Assembly: GCA_003254905.1 (NCBI GenBank)
Contig: QANU01019792.1
Span: 143,272 to 207,271, forward strand
Direction: 5' to 3'
Length of the DNA stretch: 64,000 nucleotides
Source of the DNA: Nissolia schottii
Lineage: Eukaryota > Streptophyta > Magnoliopsida > Fabales > Fabaceae
In this document: positions 47,331 to 60,459 of the stretch, one piece after another
How the letters are laid out: the number at the start of each line of letters is the position of its first letter
Numbering within the stretch: the first letter of the stretch is position 1
Program-made: the position numbers and the translations under genes
Notes under the pieces: generated by a model
Told to the model about the DNA's origin: nothing
Database searches by the model: none
Seen by the model: the letters and a program-made list of their open reading frames with translations, nothing else

Positions 47331-47927
47331 AGATGGATGGTGACTGGACGGTAGAATTTAAAGATGGATGGTGCACATGTGAAAAATATGGTTTCTTAGG
47401 TAAGCTGCAACAACTCAAAAATTAATTTTGCAAAAAGACCGGGACGCCCTTTTTTTTGCGCGCAGGGGGAAAAATCCATCGATTTGCACTTCGAAGAGCC
47501 CAAATGGCTTGGACTCATGCGCGCGAGCCCAACTCCCTTCTCAACTCTTTTTACCAATACAACAACTACTAAAAGTATATAAACATTTAAAAGGTTTGTG
47601 ATCTAATCAATATGGGAATAGAACTTTTGAAATACATAAAAGAACATTTAAGAAATATGGTCGAGTAAAATTTCCTTACTTATATATTGGGATGGATAAA
47701 TTCGTCCACATTTATATACTGTTAGGTACTGGTGGTAATTAGCCGTAAATAGTTATTAATTACTTGTTAGTTGCAATTCAATATCAAGTTAGTTATTTCT
47801 ATTTATAGCTCTACATCATTACATGTACAAACTGTTAACCAAGTTAGTGAATACACAATTCATTTTCACGTACCTTATCATGATAACTAATCAATGAATG
47901 TAATTAAATGCTGTTTATTCCTTGAAG
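47331..47927. other. Remaining intron 4 of FAR C
   Basis: No coding feature. AAAGATGGATGGTG occurs twice (47329 and 47360). The last ~30 bases before 47928 match the intron 4 ends of copies A and B (ATTCCTTGAAG). Confidence 0.5.
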
Positions 47928-50429
47928 CTTATGTATGTAGCGAGAGAGTAGGACTCATAGTAGAGGATCCACATCACTTGGGTGTGTCACCAAATGGAGT
48001 GCCATGCCAGGACTAGACATTGACATGGAAAAGAAATTGGTGGAGGATAAACTGAATCAGCTTCGGGAGGATGGGCCACAGATCATGACATTAAAGTGGC
48101 CATGAAGGACTTAGGTATCAAAAGGTTTGTTCTAATTATGTATACTGCTCCATTTTACTGATTGATAATTCATTTTACTCCTTTCAGGCTACTCTAAGTT
48201 TATGTTCTAACCAAATGCATAAGTATTAAAAAATCTAAAGTCAAGAGTGTTTTAAATAATAAGTTTCCTAAAGCACCCATATTTAATTTTGTTAAAGTGA
48301 TTTATAATGAAGAAAGAAAATAAAAATAGTATTAAGAAATTACCATTTTTAAAATTAATAAAGTTGGGGTACAATTATAAATATAACAATAAATTTTTCT
48401 TTAAAATGTGAAAATGACAAATAATTTAGTTTCAATAAAATTGGTTAAAATGATAGTTAGAATGAATGGAAAGGAGTAACAATCTAGAATAACCTATGGA
48501 AGTATTTTTTAATTAACATGTTAAAAGTAAAATTAATGGAAGTTTGGTTGTATCTTAATCAATTAATTACTGTCAGAGCAAATCTGTATGGTTGGCCAAA
48601 CACATACGTCTTTACAAAGGCATTGGGGAAATGCTTGTAGGAACTTTGAAGGGAAACATGTCTGTTGTCATTGTACGTCCTATTGTCATCACCAGCACTT
48701 ACAAAGAACCTTTCCCTGGCTGGGTCGAAGGTGTGAGGTACAGCACCAAATTTTATTTTATGTCTAATTAATTATCCATCGATCATTTTACGTTCCCTTG
48801 ATTTATTTTATGTCCAATAGTGAGGCTTTTTTACTTGTCTTGCCACATTTTACAGAACCATAAAAAGTTTGATTGTTGCTTACGGTAAAGGAACACTGAA
48901 ATGCTTCCTTGCGGAGCTTGAGACAGTTTTAGATTTGGTGAGTCACTAAATAGAGCTTTTCTTCTTAATTAGCAGAGCAAGTGTATATATCAACAGTATA
49001 CTGAGAAATATAATTTAATCATATTCTTATCCTCTATGTTAAATATTGTGGGAAAACGAGAAAGGAGCATAGAAAAACAAGAGAAAATATTTGTATTACT
49101 AAATACTATGTTGCACATCAAGTACAAAGAAGATATGTTTATTTATAAGTTGAGAATCAAATAAAAATATAATGATATGAATTAAACTAAATCACAATCT
49201 AATTAACCTAAGATGTAACAAGATATGATAACACTATATATAGCCAAAACGTTAATTTGAAACAGATACCAGCAGACATGGAGGTGAATGCAATGATAAT
49301 GGCAATGGTGGCACATGCAAATCAACAACGTGATGATGATATCATATATAATGTGGGTTCCTCTGTTAGCAATCCAATCAGATACTTCAATTTCTATGAC
49401 TAAAGCATAAGATATTTCGCGGAGAAGCCTTGGAACAATAAGGATGGAAATCCCATCAAGGTTGGCAAAGTTACCGTATTGAACGACATGACCAACTTCC
49501 CCAAATATGTGTTCATTCGCTACTTGCTTCCCTTAAAGATTACTCCTAAATCATTGTTTCTCTATTTCCATTTCCTTAATTATAATACCGGTTCTATTAT
49601 TTAGACATAAGTTTTTTTTTTTTTTTAAATTAATGTCTATTGATACCACAGAATTATGTGAAAACTAGTGAAAAATATTGTCATAACAATATCAGTTACC
49701 ACCACAATCAACTGATTTCTTAGTCATGTTCCTGAATTAATCACATAATCCTCTGGTGTCAATTGACATATACAAATTAAAAACTATGTCCAAATAACAT
49801 CTTTCTTGTAATATTCACGCCATCACTGCTTACAACATGTTACTCTAAACTTAATTAGCTTGTTGACAATCTTCGGAAGTTAGAGTTTTCGTTTGGTAGG
49901 GACTAGAGCTGGCCATTGCAGCTTTATGCCAATATTTTCAAGAAATGTATCTTGATCTTAAGAGAAAGATCGACATTGTCATGCGGTTGGATGATTTTGA
50001 CAGGCCTTACTTATTCTTAAATGGCGTGTAAGTTAAGTAACTTAGACTAGGAGCAAAAATAAGATACTATAGATGTGTAGCACTTGATTTAATATCAATT
50101 GACTTAGACTAGCTTGTTTTCCGTACAGATTTGATAACATGAACACGGAAAAGTTGCTATCAGCGGCAAGACATAAAACACCTTAGTTAACTTTTTATGC
50201 TTAAGTCACAAATAATGTTCGTTGGGTTGTATTTTGCTTTGGTTAGGTTACTTTTAGCCCCTATTTTTAAGGTTGCAAATATTTTTTACTTGAAAATATG
50301 GACTATTTTAAAACTTTTTCCTTTTCTCTATTTATTTTCAAATTATGAGTCGTGCATGTTTGAAGAGTTATGTACATATACAACCGATAACTAGATGAGG
50401 GGATTGTCGTATAGAATATTTCATAATAT

Positions 50430-50452
50430 ACACACACACACACACACACACA
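50430..50452. repeat. (CA)n microsatellite
   Basis: About eleven ACs in a row inside the LTR-type insert. Confidence 0.95.
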
Positions 50453-50979
50453 ATTGTGTGGTCCATAATACAGTTTCACATTGGAGTAATAGAACATAAT
50501 TACACATAATGCACATAATAGTTAATGGTTGATCCAGACCATCTAACTGCCACAGAATACAAAACAGTAATCGTTGTTGTGCGTGGATTAGAATTGGTAA
50601 CCCTGCGACTTAACTGGAGCCTATTAGCTTTACTTCCTGCGATCGTCTTGTCCTCTTAGAAGAGAACGTTGCGTTCTCAGTGGGGAACCTTGAACATTAG
50701 GTGCATCACATTTTCTTTGGTTATGTTCCAGGCCGCTCAGGAGATCTCTATGTGTAAACGTATACTAAAATCCCCACTGATTATTATTAGTCATACTAGT
50801 CCTAAGCAACTTTATCTATGTTACTAGGAGACTGGGGATTCTAATCTTGCTTTCTTAATTATAGGTTCCCGTGCTTTCTAATCCTGATCGTCTGGGTATC
50901 GTGTCCTATGACTACATACCCACGTAACTTGTACTTGGTGTGGTAGTCTTGTGATGTTATTTCATTCGATGGGGCCCAA

Positions 50980-51033
50980 CACATACATACATACATACAT
51001 ACATACATACATACATACATACATACATACATC
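50980..51033. repeat. (ACAT)n microsatellite
   Basis: Thirteen tandem ACAT units. The related solo LTR has a shorter ATGT tract at the equivalent place (33474-33515), so the expansion happened within this family. Confidence 0.95.
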
Positions 51034-52539
51034 TCATGCATGAGGGGGATCTGGGGTTCTCTTACGCGCCCTGTGACTGTGTCCTTCTTGTTTCATAGTC
51101 CTTCCACCTTTGTAGTCGTGGCCGACGACTACAACCTACTTGTGTTCCCTATCATTGATGACTCGACAGCGCTCTAACTGGTGTGGTAGCTAGCCACGTA
51201 AAGCTCATAGGAGGAAGACATCGAGCAACGATAGGCACAACCACCCTACTGGGGGGATGGTCTCGTGGGTCGGCCCTGTGACTCGACCATGCATGACTTT
51301 GTTCATTTCATTCTTTGGGGCCCCCTTACTAGGCCAGGCCTATGCCTACCTTTACCAGGCCTATGCCTGTCTTTATCATGGTCAGGCCTGTGCCTGTTTT
51401 TCATGATCAGGCCTATGCTTGTATTTATAAAATCAGGCCTGTACCTGGGTTCATCTTTTCTTTAACATGAGTTCAGACTATGCTTGTGTTTATCTTTAAC
51501 CAATCCACCTTGCTGGACTGGTGAGGGGCTTGTCCGTTGGACGTGCCTAGAGAGGGGATTACCCTAATCATATAACTACATTCTTTCTATAAGGTACACC
51601 ATACCCTCTATGGTCGGAACCTTCTTAAGAATATCACTATTTCCCTAAGATTCAGTTATGATCTTTTAAGACGTTAGGTGATAACTTCTAGTTATCTATA
51701 GTCGTCCTAAGCCTTAATGAAGACCGAGTCCTCATGATGTATGCTCTTGTAAGTACAGTAAGTACAACACATAATTATAGAATTGTGACAATTAATCTCC
51801 TTAATTAACTAATTAAATAGACAATAGCATTAATTCCTTAGATGTAACAACTAGTATATTAATATATTATAATACATGAAAAGCAATTAATATAGCTAAT
51901 AGTATAGTCTAACCACCATCATATGTAACAATTAATTCAACATAATAATTTTGAGTTATTATTATTATCATAATAAAAGCATTCATTCTAGCATATTTAT
52001 TTTAAGTCATATTTTATTACTGATCATACGCCTATACATTAATAGCGCTATGTTTGATAATATATTCATATCATATATACAATAGCAATTTAATATTATA
52101 TATTACGTGCTCCTTAAACCTTTCACAAAATATGATTTGAGAAAAATCACAGTTTCAACCAGTACAGTTATATTTTTCTAACATTAAAAATATGTAACAT
52201 CATTCATACATCACACCAAACATATTTTCTATATAAAATCTATTATGTTATATTTTCACATAAACGTACATAAAATATCATAATAAACCACAAACAGTGG
52301 GTATAGGATTACCCACCTCTAAAGAGCATTTAGAGAGGGTGAAAGTTGTGAGAAAATACTTCCCTAGTCATTGGTGTGATCCTGTTATTTTTCCTAAGTC
52401 CGGCAGCATAACAGCGATGCATGAACAGAACCGATTTGAAAACTTAACAGATAAAAATGAAATGGAATTGCATGGGGGGCCTTTTATAGAGGCAGAGAGG
52501 CGGTGGCCAAATGCAACTGTTGTGGATATTTTTTGTTAT

Positions 52540-52581
52540 ATTATTATTATTATTATTATTATCATCATCATCATCATCATA
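52540..52581. repeat. (ATT)n/(ATC)n microsatellite
   Basis: ATT units followed by ATC units within the LTR-type insert. It creates a run of isoleucines in a spurious reading frame. Confidence 0.95.
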
Positions 52582-53038
52582 TATATACACACACGCGAAC
52601 GTGCTTATCCGGTAAGGCAGGGATAAGCTTAAATGAAAAACTTCGGTGGATGTGCACGTAGTCCATTTTGATCATGTTTGATCGCGTTTGGTCGTTAATT
52701 GTTCATGAACGGACGTCTTAAAAATATTTTGGACATACCGTTGTGATCTACTAATTTTTCTTATTAGAGTTTAGTTTTTGTCGAGGCATTCTTGAATTTA
52801 TTTTCATATTAGTGTATTTTACGAACTCCCTTGAGTCGTAATTAAATTCCAGTGATGATAAAAATTAACCCGAATCTCGATAAATCTTGCGAGATCGCAA
52901 AATCACTATTTTGACTAGTATTTTTTATGAATTAAATTTAATAATTTAATTTTCTAGTCTTAATAATTGCATCTCATTTATTTATTATGCAAAATCTTTG
53001 CAAGGGAAAAAATCGGGATGTTACAAGACAAGGTGGGG

Positions 53039-54302
53039 ACCTGAGTGATCATTCACTTGAGTTGCTTAGTGCCTAAATCTAGTTATGGGCATTTTTACGC
53101 AAGCATTAAAAAAATATAAAAGTAAGAAAAAATTGATAATATTTTATTTAATTATTCTTAAGTATAGTGAGTAATTAGAGTTTTTATAGAGAATAAATAT
53201 AATAAAAATGTTTATTTAATAAGGATATGTTAAGAAAAAAAGTATAACTATTTTTAAACAAACCAAAATAAAAATGTAGATTATTATTTTAAAACAGATG
53301 AGATAATTGATTCTCACTCGCCTTCTCAACCGGCCACCATGGAGGTGGTGCTACTCACCTTATCATGATGGTTTGGTGAACCCTCCCCTTAATTTTCCTT
53401 GTTTTTTCTTTGAGTTTGGCACAATGATCTGCATGTTTAGCACGCTTGTCTGTATAATTAGCATATTAGTGTGCGCGTTTATCACACTTATTTGTGTCTA
53501 GTATGCTAGTATGTGTGTGTGAGCAAGTGATATCTATGTGTTTATCACGTTCTTTTTACTGGATCTGAGTTTTGTAGAGAAGAGGATGGCGATGAAGATG
53601 ATGATCCAAGCAAGTGAAGACACATCTCCCAAAACAAGTCTCAAAGAGTGTCTGTTGAATAAGTTAGGTGTGTGTTTTTGTTTTCAAATGTTTGGATAAG
53701 TTAACTATGTTAATTTCTTTTTACAGAAATTTCAACTAGAATAAAATCAATTTATAGTTTAGTGTTTGGCATTTCCACCTAGAGGTTTGAGATTTATTTG
53801 TAATTGTCAAGATCCTATGTTTATGATGTTTGTACTCTATTCTTGTTTCAATAAATAAATGTTCTAAAAAAAAAGATGGTTAAAGATATCTTAATCCAAT
53901 TAAAAAAAAGAGCTTATTTCGAACTTAAAAAACTCTACAGAGTGAATGACTTAATGATATGTCATTATTGTTTGCTAGGATATGATTTATTATCTCGTAT
54001 TAGCTTACTTTGTATACATCATTCTTTAAATTATAAATAGACTTTTGGACATTTTATAATATACATTGACTCTTAACAATATAATTTTCTTTTTACTCTT
54101 TTTTTTAGCATACTCTTCTCCTTATTATTATTTACAATAATGAGTTAATTTATGATATTTGACAAAAAAAATTAATTATAATTATATACAAAAGAATATT
54201 GGTTATCTTTGTTATAATTAAAATTTGAAATCTATCTCATACAATTATTACCACAAATTATTTAAATAATCACTACAATAAATTTGGCTTAAGATTACAT
54301 TT
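53039..54302. other. Intergenic between FAR C and D, no gene seen
   Basis: AT-rich. 53310-53560 is less AT-rich and has short open frames, but none shows a domain or codon continuity. Nothing else is identified. Confidence 0.45.
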
Positions 54303-54620
54303 CACTACAAAAATTTGGTTTAACACCACACATTTTATACTTAAAAGAACGTGTGATGCGGTATAAAAAAATATTTTTATAGGCCAAAGGCTATAGTACT
54401 TTACATTTTGTGAATTATCAATACACTTCACAATGCCTCACCTACAATTTGGCAATTTCACAAAAAATAATGTCTTAGCTTTAAAGTGTAAGTTTTTTTT
54501 ACAGTGTATTATGAAGTTATGGTTATATTTATTAGAATTGCTAGTTGTCATCTTTGTTAAAAATATAGTTTTTAAGTGTCGTGTATTAAAAATGTTGCAT
54601 TAGGCCAATTATTTTTATTG
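54303..54620. mobile_element. Small inverted-repeat element with CACTA-like end
   Basis: Starts CACTACAAAAATTTGGTTTA. The complement of its right end reads CAATAAAAATAATTGGCCTA; the two arms continue in parallel for about 40 bases (ACACCACACATTTTATAC versus ATGCAACATTTTTAATAC). Length about 318 bp, non-coding. It could be a CACTA-derived MITE. Confidence 0.45.
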
Positions 54621-56373
54621 AAATTTCTATTCCACCAACAACACCCACGTTGTTCTCTATCCCCTCGCAACTCCATGCATAGGGGCGACACCCTCTCTTG
54701 TAGTTGTCTATCTCACTAATTTCTTATTTTTTTTTTCTATCTGAATCAAATGAGAAAGATAAATTTGTTCTCTGTCATTCCTTTTTCAACATAGCTGCAT
54801 GTAGCTTAGGAAATTATAACTTATATTGTATATTTCTGGGTTTAGTTTTTAAAGGTCTTAAGATTGGTCTTGAAATACAATTTTAAATTTACTGTTTTTT
54901 TTAAAAAAAATTGTGCTTGATATGATGTTTTTTATTTTTTGATAAAATTGTAAGTTAATTATTTGTGACATTTCAATCATTTAAGAATGATATTATTATT
55001 TTTAAAGTCAATATAATTTATATGTATTTTGAGTTTTGACTGTGGAATATATTTTTTTTTCCTTCTTTTTGACAAGGATTTAGAGGATCTCACTTAGAAG
55101 GTAAAGTGAGATATTTTACCACAAGATCAATAAAATATAAATGAGCTTCACCCTAAAAAACTTCAAACCTTTTTGTTATATTGGGATTTTCTTTATAAAT
55201 TAATTTCTGAAAAATGTTTCAATGTCCTAAGGGATCTCTAAAAAATAAAGTGTTAATGTATGCAGTCTTTGAAATTGTAAAACATACTCTCTTTATTCAC
55301 TTTTAGTTATCATTTTTAACTTTTTAAATACACTCAATCAATAATATATTTAAAAAATAAAAAAACAATAACTTTACCGAAAAAAGTATTATTTTTTAAA
55401 ACCACTTCAAACATTCAAACATTTTTCAAGTTAGACATTTACCCTTTAATTATTGAATATCGTACCCTAACTTAAAAATGGAGAAATTCTACGCCCCCAC
55501 CCTACGCCCCCACCTACCCCAAACCCCATTGGTGTTAAAGCTCATTATTGCCTGACCATGGGCTCTGCCGCATTGATATTGACATCAATAATATGCTAAA
55601 TTACTTAACAAAACATTGACACGAGCGAAAATGTGAAAATTAAATAGGTAGAGGAGAAGAAAATCGTGTAGTATAAGTCCCTGTCATAAATTTTTTTTAA
55701 CTATGTAATAAAAGTTATTACCAATGTTTAATAGTAAAAAATAGTTAAGTAAATAATTAAATAGATGAACAAAACTACTGAGTGTGTTAAATATATTATC
55801 CATACCACTGGCACTACCTTACCACTACCCCCATCCCCTTTTCTCCTCCTTACTTGTCCATACTCCCTTATTTTCTTTGTTTCCCTCTCCATTATTGTCC
55901 ACCAACTTCACCTCCAGCCTAGCTAGTTTAGGTCCCACCAACCATTCTCTTCTTTCTCTATATATTAGCTTGTTCTCTCACTGTAATAAAAGACACAAAA
56001 TAAAAAAGTATATGTGTACAATAAAATAAATGTCAACGTACACTCATAATTAGTGGGTAAGTGGGGAGTAATTATTTTATTAGTAGTGGATTAATGTGCA
56101 TTTAAAATAATTGTAATTATACGTTAGTACAATATTTAGTGTACACATAGCACTACTCTAACCCAAAATATATCAATACATATTCAATTCATGTTATTGT
56201 TTATCTATAATTATTGTGTGATCCATCACGTGTTGTAACAGAGTAAATTAAAATAAATGAGGATAAAATCAAAGGATATTTAATGTGATTATATTTTGTT
56301 TCTGATTATTTTTCTCTTCAATCAAAGAAGAAAATGAAATGTCATTTTCTTTCTGTTCACTCCACCTTGTCAA
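54621..56373. other. Upstream region of FAR D, no gene seen
   Basis: AT-rich with scattered homopolymer runs. A direct repeat CTACGCCCCCACC occurs at 55491 and 55503. No similarity to the promoter shared by copies B and C was seen. Confidence 0.45.
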
Positions 56374-56466
56374 TATATAGGGCCTTTCCATATATTGCAA
56401 TCGACAAACCAAAGTTACATCAAATTTCCTAGTTTACATCGTTATTATAGTTATTGTTATCTAGCT
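56374..56466 (+). promoter_or_regulatory. Core promoter and 5' UTR of FAR D
   Basis: TATATAG at 56374-56380 lies 87-93 bases before the ATG, a normal distance for a plant TATA box with a short leader. It is unlike the FAR B core promoter, which fits the deeper divergence of D. Confidence 0.5.
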
Positions 56467-59400
56467 ATGGCAGAGTTGGGAAGTGTTCCAGATTTTTTCA
56501 GGGGGAAAACCATTTTAGTTACTGGTGCAACAGGATTCTTAGCGAAAAGTAATTGTTTTCCTCTAACTTACAAGTTGCAAGCATCTATAATTTTTTTTTT
56601 ATTTTTATGTAGGTGGAGATATTAATGCTTTTCTGACTTTTTGTTTTAACAGTTTTTGTGGAGAAGATATTAAGGGTTCAACCGAACTTAAAAAAGTTAT
56701 ACCTTCTTCTAAGAGCATCAAATCCATATTTAGCTACCCAACGCTTGCACAATGAGGTAGTCAATTCCTTTAATCACGAATGATACGTGTATGACACATG
56801 TAAATAACAAAAGTTAACTTTGTCATAAAAACATCAGTCTTATTACGCTTACATTTATTATTTTTTGTTATACACATTTGTGTTGTACACATAATATTCT
56901 TTTTCTTTGATTAGTTGTTAATTAGTTCACATAAAAAAAAATTGTTGATAATATATTTTTTAATCTTTTCGACAGTTAAATTAATGTCGCGAATAATATT
57001 TGTGACGGCTAATGTTGTGTTTTTCTTTAACACATATGACCCTTGCAAATATATATTACATTTTATTGTAGCAGAACATGCGTACTCTATATGCACACAT
57101 TACTTCACATTAATTTAAACGTACAGCTTCACTATCTTAATACATCTAGCCTAACTAGAATTTCTACACACTTACATTTTCATATGAATTAAGGCATTCA
57201 TGAAACTTAACCCATGCCTGTTCATATCTAGATCTTTGGGATGGACTTGTTCAAAATACAAAGAGACAAGTGGGGTGCAGAATTTGGTTCCTTTATATCC
57301 GAGAAAGTAGTTGGAGTTGCAGGTGACGTTTCTCTTGACATGTTTGGACTTAAAGACATAAATCTAATTGAAGAGATGTTGGAAGACACAAATATTATAG
57401 TACATACTGCCGCAGCTATTAAGCCTGATGAAAGGTAATTAAGATTGTAATTAATAGCAATAATTAATTAAGCTGCAAAATTTGTTTATAATTAATTAAT
57501 CATTTTGATTTCATGCAGGTTGGATTTTGCAATGAGTACGAATATAATGGGAGCTTATAACGTTTTACACTTCGCTAAAAAATGTCGTAAAATAGAGATA
57601 TTTCTTCATGTATCTACTGGTAAGTAGGATCATCACAACCTGTTGTGTGTAGTGCTAACTTTCTTGCATCTAATGATGACTGCTTAACATTGTTGAGTTT
57701 GTGAAGAGTGGAGAGATAAGGGGAAAAAAAAAAGGAAAAGGAGGTAATTACGTACTACTGAAGTTTTGGTATATGTACTATCATTTGAAATAAACCGGAT
57801 ATTAATCATAACTAATTAACCTACATGAAAAATAGTACTAGGTTGGTATGCCACATTTTAATTGTGATGATTATTAAACTCTATGTAACAAATTGAAATT
57901 TGATTGATTAAGCTAGCAGAAGTACGGCGATAAACTAATTAAAAAGAAAATCAGTAATTTGGTGTGAGATATTTACTTCAGGAAATGGCATGGATTATTA
58001 CATATGAATTTTTCACTTAACTTTGTTATGTACTACTCCATCGATTTTGTTTTAACTATCCATTTTCTATTTTTTAGGGTTTTAAATATTTTTCCATTAA
58101 GAATAATTACCTTTTTTTTATTCATACCCTTAGTTATAATAGAGCTTTTATCAGTATAATGAATGTAAAGAAAATAATAATTGTATTGAAAATAAAAATT
58201 TATTTTTTTATATAAGAATAATTTTGTCAATTCATATTAGTTTATGTATTTATCAAGATATTTTTTCTCTTAATATGTGTAGTGTTTAATTTTAGATAAT
58301 TAAAACATAATGGATGGAGTATTAATTAAGAATGTAAAGCAGTAAAAAAATAATAATTATAATAGATCACATATGGAAAGATCGATCATTGGACTATTTT
58401 GAAGCGCTTCTACCCTTAAGCAAAGAACCATTGACTAGTTTGAATTTTGATTTTTCAGCTTATGTGTGTGGGGAAGCAAAAGGACTAATAGCTGAGGAAC
58501 CATTCCATATGGGCCAGACCCTCAAAAGTACTTCAAGATTAGACATCAACTTAGAAAAGCAGTTGATTGAGCAAAAATTAAGTGAACTCCGAGCCCAGAA
58601 TGCCAGTGAAGAAACAATCACATCAGTAATGAAAGAATTTGGAATGATAAGGTGTCTAATTCATTTGTTATATATCTAGACTAGATATATGTATGACTCA
58701 TTAGACAAATGAGTCTTTGTCTGAAATATGCATTATATTTATTTATTTATTTACATGCTTTTTTCTTTAGTCTCCTAATTTTCTGGTTATGTTTGTTGAT
58801 AAATATTATAGGGCAAATTTGCATGGGTGGCCAAACACTTATGTATTTACAAAAGCAATGGGAGAGATGATAGTGACAGATATGAAAGATAATCTACCTT
58901 TGATCATCACACGTCCTACATTTATATGCAGTACTCACTCTGAACCCTTCCCTGGTTGGATTGAAGGTGTGAGGTATGTATTTAAAATGTCACTTATAAC
59001 ATGTGTACAATATTTCCTTTTTGTCTATATGTATGTAGTCTATAATTTCTATTCCTTGCTTATAATAATAACAGTTAATTATTTGAGTAATTTAGTGAAT
59101 GATTTAATTTTTGTGATTATAGGACTATGGATTTTATTGTTGTTGAGTATCTCAGAGGAACAATGACTAGCTTTGTTGGTGACCCAAAGATAATTTTAGA
59201 TATGGTGAATCCCCTCTCTTTTTAAATATATATTTTTGTACTTAATTTGCTATCACTCACACATTTACAGTTTTAACATTTAAAATTAAAGAAATTAAAT
59301 GATGATGCATGCAGATACCTGCAGACATGGTTGTAAATTCCATGATCATAGCACTGGTGGCACATTCTAAGAACACTTCCAAGACTTTGATCTACCATAT

Positions 59401-60321
59401 TGGAACTTCGTTGAGAAATTCATTCAAATTTTCTGATCTTCAAGACACGTCACATTGTTATTCTACAAACAATTCGTGGATCAATAAATATAGAAAGTCA
59501 GGGGCTGTCACTGAAAAACTCATATTACACCCCATTGATAAGGATGAGTTTAGCCCAAACAAGGTATACATTTTGTTGTAAATCTTTAATTATTGTTAAA
59601 ATATTTGTGTTAACTTGTTTTACTAATAATTTATTTTCCCCTTGATTAATATGGCTTTTAAGGGATCAAGGCTGGAGAGGATAATGAGTATCTACCGACC
59701 CTATTGTCTCTTTGAGGGCATGTACGTTCCTTATGTTGTATCATGAAGAGTTTATGTTAGTTTTCATCATTGAAATTGAGGTTAATGTTTAAGTTAGTTC
59801 TTACATTGACATTTTTTTTAAGGACCACGTAAGGCACTGAAACATTTTTTATGAACTAACTTAGGCCTTAATCCTTATAAGTCCGAGTCATTTTCGTCTC
59901 TGAAATTCATAAATTGACATTCTAATTCCTATTATTGTGAGTTGTAAATTAAATTAGTCATTCAATTCATTATTAGATTTATAATTTGAAATATTAAAGA
60001 GTCAATTTTTAAATTTCAAGAATGCAAATGATTCATATATACTTACAAATTTACGAACTAAAAGCAACATTAACTCTTATTCTATGAAATTCCATATAAT
60101 TACATTGATATATTACTTGGTCTAATATTTAATTTGTTACCAGCTTTGACGATCAGAACACAGAAATGTTGCGAATGAAAATGAAGGGGGTTGCAAGTAT
60201 GGATGAGGAATTTAATTTTGATCCCAAGAGCATTGATTGGAAGGACTACATGATGAATATCAGTTATCCAGGTCTAATGAAGTATTCTCTGATGAAGTAC
60301 TCTACGCGAAGTAAAATGTAA
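56467..60321 (+). CDS. FAR: Fatty acyl-CoA reductase, copy D (complete, 10 exons, 470 aa)
   Basis: Exons: 56467-56548, 56653-56756, 57232-57434, 57519-57619, 58459-58651, 58812-58973, 59123-59204, 59315-59563, 59663-59721, 60144-60321. All introns are GT-AG; exons 2-7 have exactly the lengths of copy B and the joined frame is open (470 residues). Start [14 protein letters not shown]; nucleotide motif [17 protein letters not shown] near residue 160; catalytic Y238 and K242 in [11 protein letters not shown]. About half of the residues match copy B by eye, so it is a distinct subfamily. Odd points: exon 8 is 24 nt and exon 9 is 69 nt shorter than in B, removing about 31 residues from the FAR_C/Sterile region, while exon 10 is 24 nt longer. 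The frame is kept and copy E shares the shape, so it is a subfamily trait rather than fresh damage. Whether activity is full is unknown. Confidence 0.92.
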
Positions 60322-60445
60322 CCTTATAGAACATCCATATCTGTGGGTTAAGCCACCAATAATTAATATGAAACTTGTATTTGTATTAAGTATCCAAATT
60401 TGTTTTCTATTGGTCTATGAATATCAAATGCATTGATTTTGTTGT

Positions 60446-60451
60446 AATAAA
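60446..60451 (+). terminator. Polyadenylation hexamer of FAR D
   Basis: AATAAA 125 bases past the stop codon, in TTGTAATAAAATAG. Position is typical of a plant 3' UTR. Confidence 0.4.
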
Positions 60452-60459
60452 ATAGATCT

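Larger units (their letters stand above)
50173..53024 (-). mobile_element. Large solo-LTR-like element (2.85 kb) inserted in exon 10 of FAR C
   Basis: Its right end on the minus strand reads TGTAACATCCCGATTTTTTC, the same start as the solo LTR at 31625. Flanks carry AAGAC or AGAC on both sides (50168-50172 and 53025-53029), a four-to-five-base duplication of FAR exon 10. It shares reversed blocks with the 31625 element, including AGCTACCACACCAGTTAGAGC (complement of 51175-51195), paired GGCCTAGGCCTG-like repeats near 51330-51440, and a minus-strand TATA box (TCTATAAAAGG, 52482-52492). The left end does not match and lacks a clear TG, so that border is less certain. No gag or pol domains. Confidence 0.7.
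45676..53038 (+). pseudogene. FAR: Fatty acyl-CoA reductase, copy C (pseudogene)
   Basis: Close relative of A and B. Pieces: exon 4 tail near 45679-45695 (GTCCACGTTTCAACA), exon 5 47928-48124, exon 6 48577-48737, exon 7 48856-48937, exon 8 49266-49538, exon 9 49900-50027, exon 10 start 50129-50172 and a nine-base tail at 53030-53038. Defects: exons 1-3 and most of 4 are gone; exon 5 has a five-base duplication (ATGCC) and a one-base loss; exon 6 lacks one base (GGCATTGGGGAAATG for GGCAATGGGAGAAATG); exon 8 has a TAA stop (TATGACTAA) and its donor is AT instead of GT; exon 10 is cut by a 2.85-kb LTR-type element and ends soon after. Exon 7 and exon 9 stay open. Exon sequence is still very similar to B, so loss seems recent on the scale of the duplication. 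Confidence 0.92.

Noticed and set aside
52297-52626. 109-codon frame with a run of isoleucines
   Set aside because: The run is an ATT/ATC microsatellite inside the LTR-type insert; not a host gene.
53307-53501. 64-codon frame with hydrophobic end
   Set aside because: No domain, no supporting exon structure, and it is built on a degenerate TTAGCAC/TATCAC repeat.
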